A stretch of 64,000 nucleotides of DNA. Source: Bradyrhizobium uaiense. Its GTDB lineage: Bacteria > Pseudomonadota > Alphaproteobacteria > Rhizobiales > Xanthobacteraceae. The stretch spans positions 1 to 64,000 of the forward strand of contig NZ_VKHP01000008.1 of the NCBI RefSeq assembly GCF_010811875.1, given 5' to 3'. This document shows, piece after piece, positions 1 to 8,262 of the stretch. The notes under the pieces are model-generated. The model saw only the letters and a list, made by a program, of their open reading frames with translations, was not told where the DNA came from and made no database searches. The position numbers and the translations under genes were made by a program. The first letter of the stretch is position 1, and the number at the start of each line of letters is the position of its first letter.

Positions 1-169
1 ACCTTGCTTCGGCAGGAACCAATATCGCAACTTTACACGCTTGTGTTGTATCAACGTCGCAGTTCCCGGTTGCAAGTTACTGTTGATTGAACCACAGTTC
101 TTGAAAGCGGACGCGGTCTGATGCGCTTGCGCGGGACAAGCCCGGTGCCTCTTCCGCACTGGTGCAGCC

Positions 170-2545
170 ATGCAGCGATCCAGCGCCGTCTTCATCACGG
201 GTATTATCTACGCCTTGATCGGCCTGGTCCTCGCGGGCGGTGGCATCTGGCTCGCCGCACTGGGTGGCTCCATCGTCTACATCGTCATCGGCATCGGCAT
301 TCTCGCCACGGCTGCGCTGTTGCTGGCGCAGCGCCGTCAGGCGCTCTGGCTGTTTGCGATCGTGCTGGTCGGCACGCTGGCATGGGCCGTCTACGAAGTG
401 AAATTCGACTGGTGGCCGCTCGCGGCGCGTGGCGACGTCATCTTCCCGATGGCGCTCTGGCTGTTGACGCCGGTGATCGTTCGCGGCCTTGTGCGAGACG
501 CGCCGGTATCCTACGCGCGCGCGACGGCGCCGCTTTGGATCGGCGTGGTGGCGGCCGCAGTCGTCCTCATGGCCGGTCTGCTGTCGAGCAATCACGACAT
601 CAATGGCACGATTGCCGGCACCGGCGCGGCCGTGCAGCAAAGCGAAGCCGACCCGCAGCCGGATGGCGATTGGCGCGCGTACGGTCGCACGCAGTTCGGG
701 CAGCGCTATTCGCCGCTGAAACAGATCACGCCCGACAATGTCGGCAAGCTCAAGGTCGCCTGGACCTTCCGCACCGGCGACGTGAAGACACCGGAGGATT
801 CCGGCGAGACCACGTTCGAGGTCACCCCGATCAAGGTGCGCGACACCCTCTATCTGTGTTCGCAGCATCAGGTGCTGTTTGCGCTCGACGCCAAGACCGG
901 CACCGAGCGCTGGCGATACGACCCCAAGCTCGTGCACAACAAGACGTTCCAGCACATGACCTGCCGCGGGGTCTCCTATCACGAAACCGCAACTGGTGCC
1001 GTCGATAGCACCGGCAATCCGGCGCCGGCCGAATGCCCGCGGCGGATCTTCCTGCCGGTCAATGACGGCCGCATGATCGCGCTCGATGCCGACAGCGGCA
1101 AGCCGTGCGAGGGCTTTGCCGATCACGGCATCCTCGACCTGCAGCAAGGGATGGCGATCAAGACCGCGGGCTTCTTCGAGCCGACGTCGCCGCCGGTCGT
1201 CAGTGACAAGATCCTGGTCGTTGCTGCCGCGGTGATCGACAATTATGCGGTCGAGGTGCCGTCCGGCGTGATCCGCGGCTTCGATGTCTACACCGGCAAA
1301 CTGGTCTGGGCCTGGGACTCCGCTGCTGCGGACGAGAACGCGCTGCCGTCACCGACACGGCACTACACCAACGGCTCACCGAACTCCTGGATCACCGCCT
1401 CGTTCGATCCGAAATTGAATCTGGTCTACATCCCGACCGGCAACAACGGACCGGACATCTGGGGCGGCAATCGCGATGCGCTGGTCGAGCGCTATTCCAG
1501 CTCGATCGTCGCGCTGGACGTCGACACCGGCAAGCGTGCCTGGTCGTACCAGACCGTGCATCATGATCTCTGGGACATGGACGTTCCCTCGCAGCCGAGC
1601 CTGGTCGATGTCACGACGGCCAAGGGCGTCATTCCCGCGATCATCCAGCCGACCAAGGTGGGCAACATCTTCGTGCTCGACCGCAGGACCGGCGAATTGA
1701 TCGTGCCGGCGCCGGAACGTCCGGTGCCGCAAGGGCCCGCACCGGGCGACCGCAGCGCGCCGACGCAGCCGTTTTCCGAACTGACATTCCGGCCCGAGGC
1801 GAAGCTGACCGGCGCCGACATGTGGGGCGGCACGATCTTCGACCAGCTGCTGTGCCGGATCATGTTCCACCGCTTGCGCTACGAGGGCACGTTCACGCCG
1901 CCGTCGTTGCAGGGCACGCTGGTCTTCCCCGGCAATCTCGGCATGTTCGAATGGGGCGGCATCGCCATCGATCCGGTCAGGCAGATCGCAATCGCCAACC
2001 CGATGTCGCTGCCGTTTGCATCGAGGCTCATTCCGCGCGGCCCGCAAAATCCTCCGGCGCCGACCGCCGAGAAGCCGGTCGGCAGCGAGGTCGGAACCCA
2101 GCCGATGTACGGCACGCCGTTCGGGGTGGATATTTCGAGCTTCCTCTCGCCGCTCTCCGTGCCGTGCTACCGGCCGCCATGGGGCTCGATGGCCGCCATC
2201 GATCTCAGGACGATGAAGATCGTCTGGCAGCATCCCAACGGCACGATCCGGGACACCACGCCGCTTCCGCTGCCGTTCAAGATGGGCGTGCCGATGCTGG
2301 GCGGGCCGATCACCACCGCCGGCGGCGTCGCGTTCTACACCGGGACCTATGAGTACACGATCCGCGCCTACGACGTGCGCGACGGCAAGGTGCTCTGGGA
2401 AGACCGCCTGCCCACCGGCGCCCAATCGACACCGATGAGCTACGAGGTCGATGGCAAGCAATATGTCGTCACCGCGGCCGGCGGCCACGGCTCGTTCGGC
2501 ACCAAACGCGGCGACTACGTCATCGCCTACGCACTAGAGGACTGA
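170..2545 (+). CDS. gcd: Membrane-bound PQQ-dependent glucose dehydrogenase
   Basis: Oxidises D-glucose to gluconolactone on the periplasmic face of the inner membrane, using PQQ and passing electrons to ubiquinone. The 791-residue product matches the usual length of about 800 for membrane GDH. About five hydrophobic helices fill residues 10-150, followed by the PQQ beta-propeller, which opens with GDWRAYGRTQFGQRYSP. The motif HHDLWDMD (about 464-471) holds the Asp equivalent to E. coli D466, and TKVGNIFVLDRRTG holds the Lys equivalent to K493. Both alignments are from memory of the family. It stands alone; no PQQ synthesis genes are in the window, so cofactor must come from elsewhere. The ATG at 170 directly precedes the first membrane helix. 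Confidence 0.95.
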   Translation: MQRSSAVFITGIIYALIGLVLAGGGIWLAALGGSIVYIVIGIGILATAALLLAQRRQALWLFAIVLVGTLAWAVYEVKFDWWPLAARGDVIFPMALWLLTPVIVRGLVRDAPVSYARATAPLWIGVVAAAVVLMAGLLSSNHDINGTIAGTGAAVQQSEADPQPDGDWRAYGRTQFGQRYSPLKQITPDNVGKLKVAWTFRTGDVKTPEDSGETTFEVTPIKVRDTLYLCSQHQVLFALDAKTGTERWRYDPKLVHNKTFQHMTCRGVSYHETATGAVDSTGNPAPAECPRRIFLPVNDGRMIALDADSGKPCEGFADHGILDLQQGMAIKTAGFFEPTSPPVVSDKILVVAAAVIDNYAVEVPSGVIRGFDVYTGKLVWAWDSAAADENALPSPTRHYTNGSPNSWITASFDPKLNLVYIPTGNNGPDIWGGNRDALVERYSSSIVALDVDTGKRAWSYQTVHHDLWDMDVPSQPSLVDVTTAKGVIPAIIQPTKVGNIFVLDRRTGELIVPAPERPVPQGPAPGDRSAPTQPFSELTFRPEAKLTGADMWGGTIFDQLLCRIMFHRLRYEGTFTPPSLQGTLVFPGNLGMFEWGGIAIDPVRQIAIANPMSLPFASRLIPRGPQNPPAPTAEKPVGSEVGTQPMYGTPFGVDISSFLSPLSVPCYRPPWGSMAAIDLRTMKIVWQHPNGTIRDTTPLPLPFKMGVPMLGGPITTAGGVAFYTGTYEYTIRAYDVRDGKVLWEDRLPTGAQSTPMSYEVDGKQYVVTAAGGHGSFGTKRGDYVIAYALED

Positions 2546-2570
2546 GCCGCTTCATCGGGCCGTAATCTTT

Positions 2571-2708
2571 CTTCTCCTTCCCCCTGAAAGGGGAAAGGCC
2601 GGGATCGGGGGGCAGCCGCAGACGATGCATTCTGCGGAGAGAGCGGATCCCCACCCGCTTTGCTCTGACGATCAAAGCGACCTCCCCCTTTCCAAGGGGA
2701 GGTGGAAC
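2571..2708. repeat. Dispersed intergenic repeat, copy 1
   Basis: About 135 bases of an imperfect palindrome-rich element. It contains an arm CCCCCTGAAAGGGG near the left end and CCTCCCC...GGGGAGG at the right end. A clearly homologous copy lies in inverted orientation at 15045-15177. It fills most of the gap between gcd and the Hsp70-like gene. It has no coding potential of its own. Confidence 0.8.
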
Positions 2709-2800
2709 CGGCCCAACTCGGATATCGTCCGGAAGGGTTGGCAAGCCCGGCCAAAGCCGCTAAAGGTCCGCCCCCTTTCACATCATATTCCGAGCATGAC

Positions 2801-4120
2801 ATGTCGAGCGCCCCGCCCGCCGTCTCGATTGGCGTCGATTTTGGCACCAGCAACACCGTTGTCGCGCTGTCCGATGGCGACGGCCGCGTCGAGGCGATCC
2901 GCTTCGACCATGGCGGCCGCACGCATAGCGTCTATGTGTCTGCGCTGTGCTTCTGGGAGGAACGGCCCGGCGCCGGCCTGCATCCGCACGCCGAGGGTGG
3001 TCCGTGGGCGATCGAGCAGTTCCTAGAAGGGCGGACGATCCATCGCTTCATCCAGTCGTTCAAGACGTTTGCAGCGAGTTCGGCCTTCAACACCACCCAG
3101 ATCTTTCGGCAGCGCTACAAGTTCGAGGATCTGCTGGCGGCGTTCCTGCGCACGCTGACGCGCCATGCCGGCGAAGGCTTCGATTTGGGCGCACCGACCA
3201 TCATGGTCGGTCGCCCCGTGAAGTTTGCCGGCGGCAATCCCAATGACGAGCTCGCGATGCAGCGCTACCGGGCCGCGTTCGAGCGGCTCGGCGCCGGCCA
3301 TGCGCGCTATGTCTATGAGCCGGTCGGCGCGGCGTTCTCCTTTGCACGCAGCCTCGACCACGACGCCACGGTGCTGGTCGCCGATTTCGGCGGCGGCACC
3401 AGCGACTTCTCCGTGATGCGCTTCTCGCGCAAGGGCGGCGTGCTGCGCGCCGAGCCGCTGGGACATGCCGGCATCGGCATCGCCGGCGATACCTTCGATT
3501 ACCGCATCGTCGACCACATCGTCTCGCCGCGGCTCGGGAAGGGCACCAATTACCGCTCGTTCGACAAGGTGCTGCCGATCCCCAATCACTATTATTCGAG
3601 CCTCGCCCGCTGGCATCAGCTCGCGATGATGCGGGGCAATGGCGATCTGCGCGAATTGCAGCAGCTCGCGCGCACCGCGATTGACCCGGCACCGCTGAAC
3701 GATTTCATCACCATCGTCGACCATGATCTCGGCTTCGCGCTCTACCGCGCCGTGTCCGACACCAAGGTCGCGCTGTCGAGCAACGATCGCGTCGAGTTCC
3801 GCTTTGCCCGCCAAGGCATCGATATCGGCGCGACCGTGACGCGCGACGATTTCGAATCCTGGATCGCCGACGACATCGAGCGGCTGGGCGCGACCGTCGA
3901 CGAGGCGCTGGCTAAGTCCGGCATCACCGCGAGCGACGTGGAGAAGGTGTTTTTGACCGGCGGCACCTCGTTCGTGCCGGCGGTGCAACGCCTGTTCGCC
4001 GAGCGCTTCGGCGAAGCGCGGCTGACCTCGGCGGATCAATTCGAATCGATCGCCTACGGCCTCGCTCTAATCGGCCACACGGCCGATCCCGACCGCTGGA
4101 CCTTCGCCGAAGCGGCCTGA
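2801..4120 (+). CDS. Hsp70-family (YegD-like) chaperone protein
   Basis: A 439-residue protein with the actin/Hsp70 ATPase fold. Phosphate 1 motif: IGVDFGTSNTVVAL (about residue 9). Phosphate 2 motif: VADFGGGTSDFSV (about 195). Adenosine motif: FLTGGTSFVPAVQ (about 385). It stops near the end of the nucleotide-binding domain, so it lacks the beta-sandwich substrate domain of DnaK; this is the architecture of the YegD group. The substrate is unknown. The ATG at 2801 lies just before the phosphate 1 motif; an open frame reaches back to 2702, but that part is repeat-derived sequence. The gene stands alone between a glucose dehydrogenase and an ABC-F gene. Confidence 0.85.
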   Translation: MSSAPPAVSIGVDFGTSNTVVALSDGDGRVEAIRFDHGGRTHSVYVSALCFWEERPGAGLHPHAEGGPWAIEQFLEGRTIHRFIQSFKTFAASSAFNTTQIFRQRYKFEDLLAAFLRTLTRHAGEGFDLGAPTIMVGRPVKFAGGNPNDELAMQRYRAAFERLGAGHARYVYEPVGAAFSFARSLDHDATVLVADFGGGTSDFSVMRFSRKGGVLRAEPLGHAGIGIAGDTFDYRIVDHIVSPRLGKGTNYRSFDKVLPIPNHYYSSLARWHQLAMMRGNGDLRELQQLARTAIDPAPLNDFITIVDHDLGFALYRAVSDTKVALSSNDRVEFRFARQGIDIGATVTRDDFESWIADDIERLGATVDEALAKSGITASDVEKVFLTGGTSFVPAVQRLFAERFGEARLTSADQFESIAYGLALIGHTADPDRWTFAEAA

Positions 4121-4200
4121 CGTTTGGCTTCGCGCCTTGATCCCGGCGCATTAGGCGATTACATCGATTCAATCATCAACGCCTGAGGATGCCGACGACC

Positions 4201-4299
4201 ATGGATTTCACCCTGACAGCAATGCCCATCAGCCTTGCCCACGGGGATATCCATGCCAGCATCGATCGCGCTCTCCAATCTGACCCTGTCTGCGCCTGA
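4201..4299 (+). CDS. Possible 32-codon upstream ORF overlapping the ABC-F start
   Basis: An ATG-started frame encodes about 32 residues (begins MDFTLTAMPISLAHGD) and ends in TGA at 4297-4299, 44 bases beyond the start codon of the ABC-F gene in another frame. A GAGG lies about 12 bases before its ATG. Translation of this frame would run through the ABC-F ribosome-binding site. It may be a leader peptide or chance; ABC-F resistance genes of other bacteria are often controlled by short leader ORFs. Confidence 0.3.
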   Translation: MDFTLTAMPISLAHGDIHASIDRALQSDPVCA

Positions 4300-5842
4300 C
4301 GGTCGGGTTCTCCTTTCCAATATCGACTTCAATTTCACACCCGAACGCACCGGCCTTGTCGGCCGCAACGGCGTCGGCAAGACGACGCTGCTCGACCTGA
4401 TCGCAGGCCGGCGCACGCCGCAATCCGGTGCGGTCTCGGTGCAGGGACGGATCGGGATGCTGCATCAGACGGTTCAGATGGCGCCGGACGAATGCGTCAT
4501 CGACCTGTTCGATGCGCGCCACACGTTGGCCGCGTTGCGCCGTGCCGAACAGGGCCTTGCGGCCACTGAGGAGCTTGCGGATGTCGACTGGACGCTCGAT
4601 ACGCGCATCGCGGCCGCGCTCGCGCGCGTCGGACTGAACGACGTGCTCGACGCGCCGCTGGCGATGCTGTCAGGCGGACAGGCCACCCGGGCGCGCCTTG
4701 CGGCCCTCACCTTCGCTCAGCCTGATTTTCTGCTGCTGGACGAGCCCACCAACAATCTCGACCGCGCCGGACGCAAGGCTGTGATCGAATTGCTCGCGGA
4801 CTGGCGGCATGGCGCGATCATCGTCAGCCACGACCGCGAGATGCTCGAGACCATGGATGCGATCGTCGAACTGACCTCGCTGGAAGCCCGGCGCTATGGC
4901 GGCAATTGGAGCCAGTACCGTGCGCGCAAGGCCATCGAGCTTTCGGCGGCGCGCCACGATCTGGCCGATGCCGAGAAGCGCGTCGCCGAGATCGACCGCA
5001 AGGCAAGGCAAACGACCGAACGGCAGGCGCGCAAGGATGGCGCCGGCGCGAAGAAAAGCGCCAAGGGCGACATGCCGCGCATCGCCGCCGGGCTGCGCAG
5101 GGATCGCAGCGAGGACACCGGAGGCGAGAAGGCCCGGCTCGCCGAGCGGCGGCGGACCCAGGCGCTCGAATTGGCCACCGCAGCGCGCCAGCGCATCGAG
5201 GTGCTGCAACCATTCTCGGTGCAATTGCCGTCGATACATCTGCCGGCGAGCAGGATGGTGCTGCGGATCGAGGCCGCCGATGCCGGCTACACCGCGGACG
5301 CGCCGATCCTGCGTGATCTCACCTTCTCCATTTCGGGCCCGGAGCGTGTTGCGATCACAGGCCCCAACGGCGCCGGCAAGACGACGCTGCTCAAGCTCGT
5401 CAGCGGCGGCCTGACCGCGGTCCGCGGCAGCGTCGAGGTGATGACCCGCTTTGCGATGTTCGATCAGGCGGTCAGCCTGCTCGATGCGTCAGCCTCGATC
5501 CTGGATAATTTCCGCCGCATCAATCCGGATGCCGGCGAGAACGCCTGCCGCGCGGCGCTGGCGCGCTTCATGTTTCGCGCCGATGCCGCCCTGCAAACCG
5601 TCGCGAGCCTCAGCGGCGGCCAGTTGCTTCGCGCCGGCCTCGCCTGCGTTCTCGGTGGCGTGAGGCCGCCGCCCCTGCTGATCCTCGACGAGCCGACCAA
5701 TCACCTCGACATCGAATCCATGGAAGTGGTCGAGGCCGGGTTGCGGGCCTATGACGGCGCGCTGCTGGTCGTCAGCCACGATGAGACCTTCCTCGAGGCC
5801 ATCGCGATCACGCGCAGGTTCGAGCTCGCTTCGTGGAGGTGA
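4253..5842 (+). CDS. ABC-F family ATP-binding protein
   Basis: A soluble protein of 529 residues with two ABC ATPase domains and no membrane segments. First domain: GRNGVGKTTL (Walker A, about 37), LSGGQATRARLA (signature) and FLLLDEPTNNLD (Walker B). Second domain: GPNGAGKTTL (about 370), LSGGQLLRAGLA and LLILDEPTNHLD. A charged, Lys/Arg/Ala-rich linker of about 100 residues separates them (roughly 220-320), as in ABC-F translation factors that act on the ribosome. The exact subfamily (Uup, EttA, YheS or resistance type) is not clear to me. I chose the ATG at 4253 because GGGGA sits 5-6 bases upstream; a TTG at 4235 is in frame. The end of the gene has no linked operon partner. Confidence 0.9.
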   Translation: MPASIALSNLTLSAPDGRVLLSNIDFNFTPERTGLVGRNGVGKTTLLDLIAGRRTPQSGAVSVQGRIGMLHQTVQMAPDECVIDLFDARHTLAALRRAEQGLAATEELADVDWTLDTRIAAALARVGLNDVLDAPLAMLSGGQATRARLAALTFAQPDFLLLDEPTNNLDRAGRKAVIELLADWRHGAIIVSHDREMLETMDAIVELTSLEARRYGGNWSQYRARKAIELSAARHDLADAEKRVAEIDRKARQTTERQARKDGAGAKKSAKGDMPRIAAGLRRDRSEDTGGEKARLAERRRTQALELATAARQRIEVLQPFSVQLPSIHLPASRMVLRIEAADAGYTADAPILRDLTFSISGPERVAITGPNGAGKTTLLKLVSGGLTAVRGSVEVMTRFAMFDQAVSLLDASASILDNFRRINPDAGENACRAALARFMFRADAALQTVASLSGGQLLRAGLACVLGGVRPPPLLILDEPTNHLDIESMEVVEAGLRAYDGALLVVSHDETFLEAIAITRRFELASWR

Positions 5843-6047
5843 TGCGGAGGGCCGGAGGAATTGCCTTCACGATCGACGTCTCGAACGACGAAGGTCAGTC
5901 GGGGAATGAACAGCCGAGCACGCGTCGCCTTGGGGCAGGTTGTAAGGCGCGGTGCTCGGCTGTCAGGCCGCGCGGCGGTGCGGCCATCCCCCGCCGGCCT
6001 CGCTCGTCCCCCTGAGCAAGGCCGTCGGAGCTCAACCTCGCCTGTTG

Positions 6048-6158
6048 CTAAATCCGCGCCGTCGAATGGAGTGCATTTCGCCAAAGGGCAAATGCGACGA
6101 AGCTTGCCAGCAGCAAAAAGCCGCCGCCGACCGCGATCAAGAAATACGCGAACGTCAT
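6048..6158 (-). CDS. Possible small single-pass membrane protein (36 aa)
   Basis: A reverse-strand frame from ATG at 6158 to TAG at 6048 encodes 36 residues. The start is MTFAYFLIAVGGG, followed by a continuous hydrophobic run to about residue 25 (FLLLASFVAFALW) and a short polar tail ending RI. This is the profile of a one-helix bacterial small membrane protein. I see no strong Shine-Dalgarno sequence before it, and no recognised family. It lies in the middle of an otherwise gene-poor 0.8-kb gap, which makes chance a real alternative. Confidence 0.4.
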   Translation of the reverse strand: MTFAYFLIAVGGGFLLLASFVAFALWRNALHSTARI

Positions 6159-6609
6159 CTTGGAACATCCCAATTGAGAAGCATCATGCGGCGCGATATG
6201 CGCCGCAACCTGGCAATCCAATGCATTTCAAAATTGATTTGCCCCGCCGGCCGCCGCCGGACAGCCCGAAAGGTGGCTGGCACTGCGCTCTGCGCACCCT
6301 TCGATTTCAGAGAGGTTGTGCAGCCACTCGGCTGTTGCCTCTCATCGTGCGGTTCGTCACGCCGCTCAATGACCATCAGGATAATCGATAAAACTTTACC
6401 GACAATCGAAAGGAAAAATTAAGGTTACCGGCGCAAGGCCGGCGCGCTGCCTGTCGCGGTCATCCTTCGGCAAGGGTCGAACGCGCCCGGCGGCCGCGGC
6501 TCCCGCCAAAATATCGAAAACAACCCCATGCACAGTAGCCCGCGGCGCCCGATCCGGCCTGAGCGGCGCTCATTGGAACAACATCCTCCGGACGAAAGTA
6601 CGCAAACCA
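6159..6609. other. Gene-poor interval
   Basis: Between the ABC-F gene and the flavodoxin operon I see no convincing CDS apart from the 36-codon frame at 6048-6158. A short A/T-rich stretch near 6380-6425 stands out from the GC-rich surroundings and could carry a promoter for that small frame on the minus strand. Nothing else can be supported. Confidence 0.5.
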
Positions 6610-6636
6610 TGTCACGTTTCGACGCGCTGCCTTGTC
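6610..6636 (+). promoter_or_regulatory. ECF41-type promoter candidate
   Basis: TGTCACG at 6610-6616 is followed, after a 16-base spacer, by TGTC at 6633-6636. The published ECF41 target promoter, as I recall it, is TGTCACA at -35 and CGTC at -10. One base differs in each element. It sits 34 bases before the start codon of the flavodoxin gene, whose operon partner is an ECF41 sigma factor, so autoregulation is the natural reading. Confidence 0.6.
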
Positions 6637-6669
6637 TTAGCTTCTGCAATCGCAGCAGCAGAGGACACC

Positions 6670-7308
6670 ATGCAGAATATCGGAACCGGCCGCGGTAACA
6701 CCCTGATCGCGATCGTCTATCATAGCGCCTACGGCCATACGCGGCGTCAGGCGGAGGCCGTTCGCTCCGGCGTTGAGGATGTCGACGGCGCGGAGGCGCT
6801 GCTGGTGCCTGTCGAGAGCGTGGACCAGAACTGGGATCGGCTGACAGGTGCGGAAGCCTTGATCTTCGGCACGCCGACCTACATGGGCGCCGCGTCGGCG
6901 GCCTTCAAAGCCTTTCAGGAAGCAACGTCGGGTGCCGTGATGTCCAAGGGCTACCTGTGGAAGGACAAGCTCGCGGCCGGCTTCACCAATTCGGGGGCGC
7001 ATGCCGGCGACAAGCTCTCCACCTTGATCCAGCTTGCGCTGTTCGCCGCGCAACACGGGATGCATTGGGTCAATCTCGACCTGCCGCCGGGCAACAACTC
7101 CGCATCGGGATCGGACGCCGATCCAAACCGGCTGGGATTCTGGCTTGGTGCCGGCGCGCAATCGAACACCGACGAGGGTCCGGACACCGCGCCGCCTGAC
7201 TCAGATCTCGCAACCGCGCGTCATTTGGGGCAGCGGGTGGCGAAGACCGCGCTGCAGTTTGCGCGTGGCCGCGACGCGGCCTCGGCAGCAGTTCGGGCTG
7301 CATCATGA
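6670..7308 (+). CDS. Flavodoxin-family / NAD(P)H-dependent FMN protein
   Basis: A 212-residue protein of the flavodoxin/WrbA fold. The FMN phosphate loop is seen in IVYHSAYGHTRRQAEAV (about residues 16-32), the second FMN loop in IFGTPTYMGAASAAFKAF (about 74-91), and NSGAHAGDKLSTL near 108. Likely a soluble flavoprotein oxidoreductase or quinone reductase; the substrate cannot be told. AGAGGA lies 8-9 bases before the ATG. Its stop overlaps the start of the downstream sigma factor gene by four bases (ATGA), so the two are translationally coupled. The usual ECF41 partners are carboxymuconolactone decarboxylases, oxidoreductases or epimerases; a flavodoxin fits the oxidoreductase theme. Confidence 0.85.
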   Translation: MQNIGTGRGNTLIAIVYHSAYGHTRRQAEAVRSGVEDVDGAEALLVPVESVDQNWDRLTGAEALIFGTPTYMGAASAAFKAFQEATSGAVMSKGYLWKDKLAAGFTNSGAHAGDKLSTLIQLALFAAQHGMHWVNLDLPPGNNSASGSDADPNRLGFWLGAGAQSNTDEGPDTAPPDSDLATARHLGQRVAKTALQFARGRDAASAAVRAAS

Positions 7309-8189
7309 CAAATGCAGCTGAACCATCGGCAGCCGAAATCTTCGCCGAGCTGCGGCCGCGCCTGGTGCGCCTCGCCTACCGGATGCTGGGCTCGGTCGCC
7401 GATGCAGAGGATGTCGTGCACAGCGCCTGGGTGCGCTGGCTCGCCGCCGATCGCGAACAGGTACGCGATTCCCGGGCTCTCCTGCACACCATCGTCACGC
7501 GGCTATCCCTGAACGAATTGAAATCGGCGCGGCGCCGGCGAGCGGCCTATGTCGGACCGTGGCTCCCCGAACCCTTCTTCGACCCCGAGGAGGCGGAAGC
7601 GGCCGACGATCTCACCCTGCCGTTGATGATCGCGCTGGAACGCCTGTCGCCGTTGGAACGCGCGGCCTTTCTGCTGCATGACGTGTTCGGACTGGGCTTC
7701 GATGCCGTCTCCGAGACGATCGGCCGCGAAGCTGCGACCTGCCGTAAGCTTGCCAGCCGTGCCCGCGCGCATATCCACGATGCCAGGCCGCGGTTCGTCG
7801 TCGGCAATGAAGAAGGGCTGCGGCTCGCAAACGCCTTCTTCACGGCCACACGCACCGGCGACCTCGCCGCGTTGCGCGCGATGCTGGCCGAAGATGTCGT
7901 GGTCTATGCCGATGGCGGTGGCCAGGTCCCCGCGCCGACGCGCCCCCTGATCGGGCTGGACGCCGCGATGGAGCGCTTCGCGGGGCTCGCGCGCCTGTTC
8001 GCCGCGCATCCCTCCCGCTTGATCCGCTACGCAATCATCAACGGATTGCCGGGCTTCATCACGATCGAGGACGACCTCGTTCAAACGACCGCCTTGCATA
8101 TCGAAAACGAACGGGTCGTCGCAGTCTACGTGACCCGCAATCCCGACAAGCTGCACAACGTCCCCGATGCGACGGGATGGCGGAACTGA
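7305..8189 (+). CDS. ECF41-family RNA polymerase sigma factor with SnoaL-like C-terminal domain
   Basis: A 294-residue sigma factor. Sigma region 2 occupies about 10-75 (RLAYRMLGSVADAEDVV). The linker carries WLPEP (86-90), a signature of ECF41. Sigma region 4 is about 108-160. The C-terminal 125 residues form a SnoaL/NTF2-like domain with DGGGQ at 203-207 (family motif DGGGK) and NPDKL at 279-283, both recorded as ECF41 hallmarks. In this family the C-terminal domain takes the place of an anti-sigma factor and modulates activity in cis. The gene starts inside the stop codon of the flavodoxin gene. A near-consensus ECF41 promoter lies before that operon at 6610-6636. Confidence 0.93.
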   Translation: MTNAAEPSAAEIFAELRPRLVRLAYRMLGSVADAEDVVHSAWVRWLAADREQVRDSRALLHTIVTRLSLNELKSARRRRAAYVGPWLPEPFFDPEEAEAADDLTLPLMIALERLSPLERAAFLLHDVFGLGFDAVSETIGREAATCRKLASRARAHIHDARPRFVVGNEEGLRLANAFFTATRTGDLAALRAMLAEDVVVYADGGGQVPAPTRPLIGLDAAMERFAGLARLFAAHPSRLIRYAIINGLPGFITIEDDLVQTTALHIENERVVAVYVTRNPDKLHNVPDATGWRN

Positions 8190-8262
8190 GCGCGCCTTGC
8201 GAGACCGCATTGACGCGCAGGGAGCTCAGGCTCTCCCGCTCAACAACCTGGTGCCGGCTACG

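Noticed and set aside
6575..6600. EcfG-type (GGAAC) general stress promoter before the flavodoxin gene
   Set aside because: GGAAC is present, but no matching GTT element follows at 16-17 bases.
8190..8262. Possible left attachment site matching the tRNA-Ser 3' end
   Set aside because: I found no stretch here or further left that repeats the tRNA tail, so an integrated island is not shown.
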